Assembly (NCBI GenBank): GCA_044359405.1
Contig: JBIKMC010000032.1
Span: forward strand, 1-18,955
DNA: 18,955 nucleotides
Direction: 5' to 3'
DNA from: SYIM01 sp044359405
GTDB lineage: Bacteria; Pseudomonadota; Gammaproteobacteria; Burkholderiales; Burkholderiaceae_E
Shown: piece after piece, positions 7,804-14,115 of the stretch
Layout: every line of letters begins with the position of its first letter
How positions within the stretch are numbered: position 1 is the first letter of the stretch
Position numbers and translations under genes: made by a program
The notes under the pieces: generated by a model
Told to the model about the DNA's origin: nothing
Seen by the model: the letters and a program-made list of their open reading frames with translations, nothing else
Databases searched by the model: none

Positions 7804-7811
7804 TCGCGCGA
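7804..7811. promoter_or_regulatory. Candidate MarR operator half-site pair, site 1
   Basis: TCGCGCGA is a perfect 8-base palindrome built from the same TCGCG/CGCGA words as the second site, with centres 31 bases apart (about three helical turns). It lies where the MarR -35 would be and in the leader of alpha1. CG-rich palindromes are common in GC-rich DNA, so the assignment is tentative. Confidence 0.25.
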
Positions 7812-7825
7812 GGGCTGGATCAGTC

Positions 7826-7831
7826 GATAAT
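7826..7831 (+). promoter_or_regulatory. Candidate -10 element of the MarR gene
   Basis: GATAAT matches 5 of 6 bases of TATAAT and ends 6 bases before the MarR ATG, which would place the transcript start at or next to the ATG. No good -35 hexamer is seen at the proper distance. The element overlaps the minus-strand -10 in the near-palindrome CGATAATCG, so the two promoters would face each other across the same bases. Confidence 0.35.
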
Positions 7832-7855
7832 CGCGTCATGGCGCGAACATCGCAA
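7827..7855 (-). promoter_or_regulatory. Candidate sigma-70 promoter for the alpha1 block
   Basis: On the minus strand TTGCGA (7855-7850) and GATTAT (7832-7827) lie 17 bases apart, each matching 4 of 6 consensus positions. Transcription would start near 7820, giving a leader of about 30 bases with the AAAGGAG ribosome site of alpha1. The -35 hexamer lies inside the MarR coding region. Confidence 0.4.
7831..7846. promoter_or_regulatory. Candidate MarR operator, site 2
   Basis: TCGCG and CGCGA form an inverted repeat around a 6-base spacer that includes the MarR ATG. It sits inside the 17-base spacer of the alpha1 promoter candidate, a position where a bound MarR dimer would block both transcripts. 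Confidence 0.3.
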
Positions 7856-8278
7856 ACCGGTTTTGTCGACACGTATCTGGCTGCCCTGCTGGCGCAGGCC
7901 AGTCACCGCATTTCGAGTGAGTTCCACCGCGTGGTGAGAGCCCAGGGCCTGAGCGTGTCTGAGTGGCGTGTGCTGGCCTCGTTGGCCGAGGGCCATCCCG
8001 TGAGTACGAGTCGGCTGGCCGAGTTGGCCATTATGAAGACCCCGACAACCAGTCGCCTGTTGGACCGCATGCAGGCCCGCGGTCAGATCACTCGCATGGT
8101 TGATGAAAGCGACCGGCGGGTGACGCTGGTGCGCATCACGCCCAAAGGGCAGCGTACCGTATCGCGTCTGATTGAGCGGGCCCGCGAGCATGAGGCCAAG
8201 GTACTGGCCCCGTTCGGCCTTGAGCGCGCAGATGCGCTGAAAACCAGCCTGCGCACGCTCATCGACATGCCTGAATAA
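7838..8278 (+). CDS. MarR-family transcriptional regulator
   Basis: A 146-residue winged helix-turn-helix protein of normal MarR length. The DNA-binding region spans about 40-105: SEWRVLASLAE, a recognition-helix region TSRLAELAIMKTPTTSRLLDRM, and the wing DESDRRVTLVRITPKG (about 89-104) with its conserved Asp and Arg residues. MarR proteins usually act as dimers that repress a divergent operon and let go when they bind an aromatic acid. The gene is divergent from the alpha1 block with a 47-base gap, and converges on beta2 with only 10 bases between stops. This placement suggests control of both flanking dioxygenase blocks, with autoregulation. Auxin-degradation loci are also controlled by MarR proteins (IacR, IadR), which fits the proposed pathway but does not prove it. 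No ribosome site is visible before the ATG. Confidence 0.92.
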   Translation: MARTSQTGFVDTYLAALLAQASHRISSEFHRVVRAQGLSVSEWRVLASLAEGHPVSTSRLAELAIMKTPTTSRLLDRMQARGQITRMVDESDRRVTLVRITPKGQRTVSRLIERAREHEAKVLAPFGLERADALKTSLRTLIDMPE

Positions 8279-8288
8279 CAGCGGGTTT

Positions 8289-8840
8289 TTATACATAGAA
8301 CTCAACTGCCGGCAGGGATTCGGCCGCGTGCAGTAGGTCAACCCGCTTGAGTTGAATGCGCAGTTGTCCGTCGATTGAGCGCAGGTCATGCCAGGCGACG
8401 CCCGGCAGGCTGACTGTACGGCCGCTTCGAAGCTCTGTGTAAATGAAGGCAGTGCGCAGCCGATAGCGCGCGTTTGCCGGATCGATGTTTTCAATCTGCG
8501 GCTTCTGCATCAGATGGTGGCACTGCCCGGGCGACTGCTGCGAGTGTGCCTGCGCGCTGCGCAGTCGTGCGATGTGAACTTCGCGCAGCATTCGATCGTC
8601 ATACAGGTGTGATGCCTGCAGAAGCGGATCAGTGTGGCTTGCGTGGGCAGGCAGCCAGTACCAGCCGTCGGGCGCAAAGAGTGCGTTCCAGTCCTCGAGT
8701 CGCTGTTCATCCAGCAGACGCGCTTCATGCAGCACGAAGGCAGTCAGCTCACGCTCGAGCATGATGCTGGGGTCGTTGTGGGCAGATGATCCCCCTCGAT
8801 TGCTCATGGCTGAGTGGTGAGCGTGCGTGCTCTTGCTCAT
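8289..8840 (-). CDS. Ring-hydroxylating dioxygenase small (beta) subunit 2
   Basis: A 183-residue beta subunit with the same conserved segments as beta1 (TDPLL, HSQQ, CHHL, YRLRTAF, IQLKRVDLL). It has an extra N-terminal stretch of about 27 residues rich in Ser and His. Met12 (8807) or Met27 (8762) could be the true start. I keep 8840 because its ATG overlaps the alpha2 stop (ATGA), as at the other junctions of this operon. It is the last gene before the convergent MarR gene. The sequence difference from beta1 argues for an old duplication and not a recent copy. Confidence 0.9.
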   Translation of the reverse strand: MSKSTHAHHSAMSNRGGSSAHNDPSIMLERELTAFVLHEARLLDEQRLEDWNALFAPDGWYWLPAHASHTDPLLQASHLYDDRMLREVHIARLRSAQAHSQQSPGQCHHLMQKPQIENIDPANARYRLRTAFIYTELRSGRTVSLPGVAWHDLRSIDGQLRIQLKRVDLLHAAESLPAVEFYV

Positions 8841-10150
8841 GGCTGGGCGGCCTGTTTCATGAAGTGACGCCAGGCCTGAAACTGGTTGCGGTGCAGCCCT
8901 TCGTCGACGCCGTCGACATCGCGAGGGCGATGGCCATTGTCAGCGCCCGCACCGCGATGCAGGCTGACCCAGGGATTGCCCTGGGCGGCCAGGCTGTGCT
9001 GCATGCGCTCGAACAGATGCAGATCGTCATGGGCCACGATGGACATAGGCGAAAACACCTGGCGGTTGTACATCAGGGCACTCTGCAGCAGCTCAGCCGG
9101 AGCTCCCTCGGGCTGAAAGGCCCAGGCTTCCAGCACCGTTTCAGCGGCCGAGACAGGGCGCAATACGCGCATCACCTGAGGGGTGCCTTTAAGCGCCATA
9201 TTGGGATAGAACACCACGTTCTGTGGCGCAAATTCAAGGACTGCCTGAGCGCGCGCTGCGCCATGCGCCTGTTGGAGAGCGTGGCCGTATTCGCCCAGAT
9301 CGGTGTAGCTGGTATGAAGGCTCTGCCGGGTGCCCAGCAGGCTGTGGCCGTACGGGAGCAGGCGCGCGCCCATTTGCTCAAAAAATTGATAGCCAGAGGC
9401 AAAGGGCAACAGCTGCCGCATGGCCAGTGGCGGCGCGGCATCGGTACCGTGCGAGGTCCACACCGCCTGAGCCGACTGCGTGGCTGAGGCATGAGTGGTC
9501 ACCGGATGGACCGCGTCATTGATGTTTTCGAGATAGAGCTTCCAGTTGGCCGCGAATCGGGTGCGCACCACCCCGCCCGCGATCGACAGTCGACCCGTCG
9601 GTGAACGGTCGCACAAGAGATCAAGTGCGGCCAGTAGTTCACCCATCATGGTCTGGAAAGACGGGCCCCCCGCGATAGCGCGCGCGAAGACGAAACCGCG
9701 ATGCACGGCCACCTCGCCCCAAGGCGATAGGCCGCGCTGACCCTCGCATTGCTCGAAGCCACTGTCGACGTAGCCATGTTTCAGGGGTTGCCCCAGCAGA
9801 CTGCCGTCCAGCCGATACGACCAGCCGTGATAACCGCAGCGCAGAAAGCGTCCAACGTTGCCCGCACTCGCATGGCAGACCGGGGCCCCCTTGTGTGCAC
9901 ATCGATTGCTCAGCACCGATATGCCGCCGTCTTCACGTCGGATCATGATGGCGGGGCGGCTGGCGAGATCGACCGTGACGAAGTCGCCCGGCCTCGGAAT
10001 GTGGCTGTCATGCCCCACGAACAACCATGCGCGGCCCCAGACTTCGCGCATTTCGAGGTCGAACACGGACGGGCTCAGGTACAGGTCTCGATGAACTTCC
10101 GATGTGCGAACCAGGTCGGCCGCATCAGCAGGTGAGAGGGACAGATTCAT
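8837..10150 (-). CDS. Rieske ring-hydroxylating dioxygenase large (alpha) subunit 2
   Basis: This 437-residue catalytic subunit has the Rieske site Cys84-x-His86 and Cys105-x2-His108 (CAH, CGYH). The mononuclear iron site is in ENINDAVHPVTTH, with Asp212, His215 and His220 and a late ligand near Asp375/Asp376 in AHDDLHLFE. It is colinear and clearly paralogous with alpha1 from end to end, but differs around the active site (DAVHPVTTH here, DTCHPMVAH in alpha1), so a different substrate or step is likely. Its ATG overlaps the DctM stop (ATGA), tying its translation to the TRAP transporter. It may act on the imported acid directly, or on a later aromatic intermediate such as anthranilate. The sequence does not decide between them. 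No dedicated reductase is encoded in the window. Confidence 0.93.
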   Translation of the reverse strand: MNLSLSPADAADLVRTSEVHRDLYLSPSVFDLEMREVWGRAWLFVGHDSHIPRPGDFVTVDLASRPAIMIRREDGGISVLSNRCAHKGAPVCHASAGNVGRFLRCGYHGWSYRLDGSLLGQPLKHGYVDSGFEQCEGQRGLSPWGEVAVHRGFVFARAIAGGPSFQTMMGELLAALDLLCDRSPTGRLSIAGGVVRTRFAANWKLYLENINDAVHPVTTHASATQSAQAVWTSHGTDAAPPLAMRQLLPFASGYQFFEQMGARLLPYGHSLLGTRQSLHTSYTDLGEYGHALQQAHGAARAQAVLEFAPQNVVFYPNMALKGTPQVMRVLRPVSAAETVLEAWAFQPEGAPAELLQSALMYNRQVFSPMSIVAHDDLHLFERMQHSLAAQGNPWVSLHRGAGADNGHRPRDVDGVDEGLHRNQFQAWRHFMKQAAQP

Positions 10151-11466
10151 TTTCCGATCAGAACAGCCGGCAACCAGGTCGCCAGCCCGGGAACGAGCCA
10201 GACCAGGCCGATCATGAGAACACCCATGACGACGTAGGGCGTGACGGCGGCAAAAATCTCACGGGTGGGAATGCTGGCTGGGGCGACGCTGCGCATGGTG
10301 AAGAGGAGCATGCCAAAGGGTGGGGTCAGCAGGCCCAGTTGCATGCAGATGAGATAGAGCACGCCAAACCAGAGAAGATCCCACTGGTAGTGCGTCACCA
10401 GTGGCATGAAAAACGGCAGGGTAATCAGCATCATGCTGACCTGATCGAGAAAGCAGCCCAGCACCAGCAGGATGAGTACCATGCCCAGCAGAATGCCCCA
10501 GGGCGTCAGGCCCGAATCGCGGATGAGCGAGACCAGACCGTTGGTCGCGCCAGAGAACGACAGAATCTGCGAGAAGGTGGTGGCGCCAATGATGATGAAA
10601 AGAATCACCCCCGAAATAGCGGCGGTTCCGGACAGAGCCTGAGCCATTGCCTTCCAGGATAGCGAGCGGTACAGGACGCTGACCAGGACGGTGGCGAGTG
10701 CGCCCAGAGCCGCGCTTTCGGTGGGTGTGGCCCAGCCGGCCGACATGGCGGTGATCACCAGCACGAAGATCAGCACCAGGGGTGTCACGTTGACCAGCAG
10801 AGGTCCCCAGCGCGCCCAGCCGCTCACCGATTCAGGTGCCGAGGCGGGCGCGAGCGCCGGGTTGCGGGCTGCGCTGATCATGATCCAGGCCAGAAACATC
10901 ACCGCCAGCAGCAGGCCCGGAACCACGCCTGCGATCAAAAGGCCAGAGATGGAAATACCGGCCAGACTCCCCAGCAGCACGGTGAGGGCCGAGGGTGGAA
11001 TCAGCATGTCGACCCCACCAATCGCCATGATGGGACCCATGGCCATGCGCGGGTGGTAGCCGCGGCGCAGCATCTCGGGCAGCAACAGACTGCCCAGCAG
11101 AGCCGTGGTGGCGATGGTCGAGCCCGATATCGCCGAGAAAACAGTACCCGCCACAATCGCCACCACACTCAGGCGGGCGGGTACACCGCGAATGGCGCGA
11201 TCGAAACTGTCGATGGCCTTCATGGCCAGGCCGGTGTGGAACAGCACTTCGCCCATCAGAATGAAGAAGGGAATGGGTGTGAGCGAAAAATTGGTGACTG
11301 AGGCGACCCCATTTCGGACGACCTGCATCAGGCCCGCTTCACCACCCAGAAAAACCAGGGCTCCCACCAGATTGATGGCGAGAAAGGCGATACCCGCCGG
11401 CAGTCCGGCCAGCAGCAGCACGGTGAGCACGCCGAACAGCAGTAAAAGGCCCTGCCACCAGATCAT
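10147..11466 (-). CDS. TRAP transporter large membrane subunit (DctM family)
   Basis: The open frame extends to 11571, but the first 35 codons lie inside the DctQ gene and read as a low-complexity, Arg/Ala-rich stretch. The ATG at 11466 gives MIWWQGLLLLFG, a normal DctM N-terminus, overlaps the DctQ stop by ATGA, and yields 439 residues, the usual family length. The protein is almost entirely hydrophobic with roughly a dozen membrane segments, and has the family segment GGVDMLIPPSA. DctM forms the ion-coupled channel that takes substrate from the periplasmic binding protein and drives uptake with a sodium or proton gradient. Its stop overlaps the start of dioxygenase alpha2, unusually tight coupling of import to oxidation. 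Confidence 0.93.
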   Translation of the reverse strand: MIWWQGLLLLFGVLTVLLLAGLPAGIAFLAINLVGALVFLGGEAGLMQVVRNGVASVTNFSLTPIPFFILMGEVLFHTGLAMKAIDSFDRAIRGVPARLSVVAIVAGTVFSAISGSTIATTALLGSLLLPEMLRRGYHPRMAMGPIMAIGGVDMLIPPSALTVLLGSLAGISISGLLIAGVVPGLLLAVMFLAWIMISAARNPALAPASAPESVSGWARWGPLLVNVTPLVLIFVLVITAMSAGWATPTESAALGALATVLVSVLYRSLSWKAMAQALSGTAAISGVILFIIIGATTFSQILSFSGATNGLVSLIRDSGLTPWGILLGMVLILLVLGCFLDQVSMMLITLPFFMPLVTHYQWDLLWFGVLYLICMQLGLLTPPFGMLLFTMRSVAPASIPTREIFAAVTPYVVMGVLMIGLVWLVPGLATWLPAVLIGK

Positions 11467-11978
11467 GCCTGCGCCTCGTCCGACGTCAGCGCAGCGGGAA
11501 ATAGCACGCGGCGCCCGCACTCGAGCGCCAGCAGCGCGAAGCCTAGCGGGAAGGGCAGGTAAAGCCACCATTCGGGAAACACCAGGGCCTTCAGTACCAG
11601 ACTGCCCGCGCTATGGCTGTCAACGACGGTGCGAATGCCATACCAGACGAGCACCAGACTGATTAACAATCCAATGAGCGCCGATAAACGGTCGACCCGA
11701 CGCTGGCCTTGTGGCGACAGCACCATGCCCAGCAGATCGAGGCGCACATGTTGATTGCGCCACATGAGCCAGGGCGCGGCGGCCAGGGTTGCGATAGGCA
11801 GCGCGTACTCGGTGACTTCGTTGATCCAGGGCAGCGTGCGCAGGCCCAGGTTGCGACCGATGACATCAAAACACACCAGCAGGGTAATGAAGGCCACCGT
11901 GGATGCCGCAACGAAGCCGCATGCGCGCATCAGCGCGGCATAGGCGCTGTGACGGCGCGGCGATGGTGTCGGTGTCAT
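11463..11978 (-). CDS. TRAP transporter small membrane subunit (DctQ family)
   Basis: A 171-residue protein with four hydrophobic segments, the normal build of DctQ. The segments lie near residues 15-40, 50-75, 90-115 and 130-155, with the family-type WINEVTEYALPIATLAAAPWLMWRNQHVRLDLL region in the middle. The frame could be extended one codon to a TTG at 11981, but the ATG at 11978 is the more likely start. No strong ribosome site is visible. DctQ holds the complex together with DctM. It lies 78 bases after the DctP stop, with a possible stem-loop between. Confidence 0.9.
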   Translation of the reverse strand: MTPTPSPRRHSAYAALMRACGFVAASTVAFITLLVCFDVIGRNLGLRTLPWINEVTEYALPIATLAAAPWLMWRNQHVRLDLLGMVLSPQGQRRVDRLSALIGLLISLVLVWYGIRTVVDSHSAGSLVLKALVFPEWWLYLPFPLGFALLALECGRRVLFPAALTSDEAQA

Positions 11979-11993
11979 CAAATAACTGGCATA

Positions 11994-12021
11994 CCCGCCA
12001 TCAGCAGCAGCTTCAGGCGGG
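11994..12021 (-). other. Inverted repeat between the DctP and DctQ genes
   Basis: Six-base GC arms (CCCGCC, GGCGGG) flank a 16-base loop in the 81-base gap (11979-12059). In TRAP operons the binding protein is often needed in excess, so a structure here could stabilise the upstream mRNA or reduce read-through. The loop is long and no T-run follows, so this is a weak call. Confidence 0.25.
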
Positions 12022-12059
12022 CAGCGGCAGGTTTACCCCGGGCTGTGCCGTGCCGTCGA

Positions 12060-13037
12060 TCAGGGAGCCATCAACTGACGCAGCCTGGGACCATGGGTGG
12101 GGCTGGTGGCGATAACACCAGCCCAGCCAGCTTCCAGCGATAGATCAAGCAATTTCTTGGCTTCAGCTTCTGGCAGTTTGATGACCTGAATGCCGGCGTC
12201 GGCCTGACGCTTGAGCTCTGCGGGCGCCTGTACATTCTTCATGTCGGCATTGAGGCTCTCCAGCCATTCACCCTGCTTGTTGAGGAAGTCTTTTTGGGCC
12301 TGCGAGAGACTATTCCAGGTCTTGGCGCTGAAGATCACGCCCAGCTCGATATTGTAGAAACCGGGGTCAACGCGGTACTTGGTCTTTTCATGCCAGCCCA
12401 GATCGAAGATGCCCAGCAGCGGCCAGCCATAACCGTCGACTACCCCGCGGTCGAGCGCGGTAAAGACCTCTCCGGGTGCGACCTGCATGACCGACGCGCC
12501 CAGGCGCGAGAAGAACTCGCGATAAATAGGCGCGATGCGAATCTTGAGACCGGACAGGTCGGCCTTGTTGATGGGCTTGTTGAGGTAGATGTGATACGGC
12601 ACGCCATCACCCGTGCGAGCGAAGTAGTAAAGGCCTTTTTCCACCATGAGTTTATTGAGAAACTCAACCGTGCCGTTGCGGCGCATCTCGGCCCAGGGGA
12701 CGGTGGCGTAATTGACACTGAGCGATTCGGGCGAGACGCTGGCCACGAACGAGGTGGTGGTGTTGGACAGGTCGACCACGCCATTGCGCAGAGCGGCGCC
12801 TTGTTCCATGGTGGGAATGGCCTTGGGGCCACCCAGATAATTGATCTGCACAAGACCTTTACCTTCGTCGTTCACCTTTTTAACAAAGGCTTCAAAGTTC
12901 TTGGCGTAGGTGGTGCCCTCCTGAAAGGCGTTGACGGCTTTGAGCGTGACCTGCTGGGCCGATGCGGTACCCGCAGCGGACAGCACCAGTGCAGTGGCCA
13001 ATGCCGAAGCAATTGCGTGGCGGCGCTTGATGGTCAT
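12060..13037 (-). CDS. TRAP transporter periplasmic binding protein (DctP family)
   Basis: The start at 13037 has an AGGAG site at good distance and opens a typical signal peptide: MTIKRR, a hydrophobic stretch, then ASA before QQ, so cleavage is expected after about residue 27. The longer frame to 13205 runs into the neighbouring gene and is not used. The mature part of the 325-residue protein shows the DctP fold: GGP near 69-71, the ligand-binding Arg167 in SGLKIRIAP, and APGEVFTALDRGVVDG near 187-202. The conserved Arg normally grips a carboxylate, so the ligand is probably an organic acid. The protein delivers it to DctQM. Substrate identity is not visible, but the downstream dioxygenase genes suggest an aromatic or indolic acid. 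Confidence 0.93.
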   Translation of the reverse strand: MTIKRRHAIASALATALVLSAAGTASAQQVTLKAVNAFQEGTTYAKNFEAFVKKVNDEGKGLVQINYLGGPKAIPTMEQGAALRNGVVDLSNTTTSFVASVSPESLSVNYATVPWAEMRRNGTVEFLNKLMVEKGLYYFARTGDGVPYHIYLNKPINKADLSGLKIRIAPIYREFFSRLGASVMQVAPGEVFTALDRGVVDGYGWPLLGIFDLGWHEKTKYRVDPGFYNIELGVIFSAKTWNSLSQAQKDFLNKQGEWLESLNADMKNVQAPAELKRQADAGIQVIKLPEAEAKKLLDLSLEAGWAGVIATSPTHGPRLRQLMAP

Positions 13038-13095
13038 GTTGAACGACTCCTGGTTCAGGCCCCGTAGGGCGGTGAAGGGGGATAAAAAACCAAAT

Positions 13096-14097
13096 TCAGG
13101 AAATTGTGTCACGACTGGCCGGTTTGAAACCACCCGCGTGATTGAGCATGCCCAGCGTTCGCGACAGAACATCCCGGCGGTAGGCTTGCACGTCGCGACC
13201 CGCATAATCGTAGAAACCGCGCCCTGTTTTGAGTCCCAGTTCGCCAGCGGCCATCATTCGGTTGAGCACTTCGGGGGCGCGGTAACGCTCGGCGCTGACC
13301 GATGCCGACATCTCACGGCTGGCGTGGGACAGAATGTCGGCGCCGCCGAAATCAATGAATTCCACCACACCCAGGGCGGCAAATCGAAGACCCAGACCGT
13401 AGCGGGTGGCCCGGTCGATTTCTTCAGCCGTGGCGGCGCCTTCCTCGATCATGCGCGCTGCCTCATTCATGATCAGAGCCTGCAGTCGAGGCACGATGTA
13501 GCCCGGAGTCGCGCCACACACCACCGGCATCTTGCCGATGGCCTGCATGAGTCCGCGAGCCTTTTCAAGGGTCGCAGGGTCGGTGCCGGGGTGAACCGAC
13601 AACTCGACCACGGGAATGACGTAGGCTGGATTAAGCCAGTGAATGTTCAGAAAACGCTCGGGCTTGCGTACCAGGTTGCTCAGCTCGGTGACCAATATGC
13701 TGCTGGTGGTCGAGGTGAGGATGGCGTCTTCGCGACAGCAGCGATTCAAGATCTCGAAGGCCTGGCGCTTGGCCTCGAGGGTCTCGGGCACGCCTTCGAA
13801 TACCAGGTCAGCCGCGGCCAGTGCCCCAGGAGCATCCTGAGCTTTAACTCGATCGATGCGTTCAAGGATGGCCGGAATCAGGTCTGCAGGCAAAGCACCC
13901 AGGTCAGACAGCGCTTTCAGACTGGTCTGCAACTCATGGTCGATATCACTCAGCAAACGGGCCCATTCCTGCGGGCTGCGAATTTTGAGATCGATGAGGG
14001 ATACCCGGTAACCCGCCCAGGCGAAGGCCAGTGCGATGCCACGTCCCATGCGACCAGCGCCAGCGGCGGCGAAGCGGGGTAGGGCGTTGGGGTTCAT
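13096..14097 (-). CDS. 3-Hydroxyacyl-CoA dehydrogenase family protein
   Basis: A 333-residue NAD-dependent dehydrogenase with the two usual domains. The Rossmann motif GAGRMG is at 13-18 and Asp36 is a likely NAD-ribose ligand (LIDLK). VFEGVPE near 99-105 and the catalytic His153/Glu165 pair (NIHWLNP and PVVELSV) follow, and the C-terminal helical domain contains GLKTGRGFYDY near 288-298. The family oxidises 3-hydroxyacyl-CoA or related 3-hydroxy acids, including carnitine and gulonate in distant branches, so a non-CoA substrate is possible. The ATG lies 8 bases after the opine-dehydrogenase-family stop with a GAGG ribosome site. That site is inside a perfect palindrome covering the upstream stop codon. 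A 58-base gap separates this gene from the TRAP binding-protein gene. Confidence 0.9.
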   Translation of the reverse strand: MNPNALPRFAAAGAGRMGRGIALAFAWAGYRVSLIDLKIRSPQEWARLLSDIDHELQTSLKALSDLGALPADLIPAILERIDRVKAQDAPGALAAADLVFEGVPETLEAKRQAFEILNRCCREDAILTSTTSSILVTELSNLVRKPERFLNIHWLNPAYVIPVVELSVHPGTDPATLEKARGLMQAIGKMPVVCGATPGYIVPRLQALIMNEAARMIEEGAATAEEIDRATRYGLGLRFAALGVVEFIDFGGADILSHASREMSASVSAERYRAPEVLNRMMAAGELGLKTGRGFYDYAGRDVQAYRRDVLSRTLGMLNHAGGFKPASRDTIS

Positions 14098-14100
14098 GGC

Positions 14101-14115
14101 AGACCTCAGAGGTCT
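14101..14115 (-). promoter_or_regulatory. Perfect palindrome covering a stop codon and the next ribosome site
   Basis: AGACCTC and GAGGTCT are exact inverted 7-base arms around one base. In mRNA this could fold as a 6-bp stem with a 3-base loop. It covers the TGA of the upstream gene and the GAGG ribosome site of the 3-hydroxyacyl-CoA dehydrogenase gene, so ribosomes finishing the first gene would open the site for the second. A protein-binding site is the alternative. Confidence 0.4.

Noticed and set aside
8279..8288. Terminator between the converging MarR and beta2 genes
   Set aside because: A T-run is present (8286-8290), but no hairpin precedes it.
11467..11571. Upstream extension of the DctM protein
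   Set aside because: It lies inside DctQ and is not hydrophobic. The ATG at 11466 overlaps the DctQ stop and gives the normal family N-terminus.
13038..13095. T-rich run and short GC inverted repeat between the 3-hydroxyacyl-CoA dehydrogenase and DctP genes, considered as a terminator or promoter
   Set aside because: On the transcribed strand the T-run precedes the short 4-bp stem instead of following it, and I find no good -35/-10 pair. The genes may be co-transcribed.
13038..13205. N-terminal extension of the DctP protein up to 13205
   Set aside because: It would place 56 residues before a clear signal peptide and overlap the neighbouring gene. The start at 13037 has AGGAG upstream.
12931..14082. 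Plus-strand open frame of 383 codons
   Set aside because: It runs antisense to the 3-hydroxyacyl-CoA dehydrogenase gene and the signal-peptide end of the DctP gene, and its translation matches no family.
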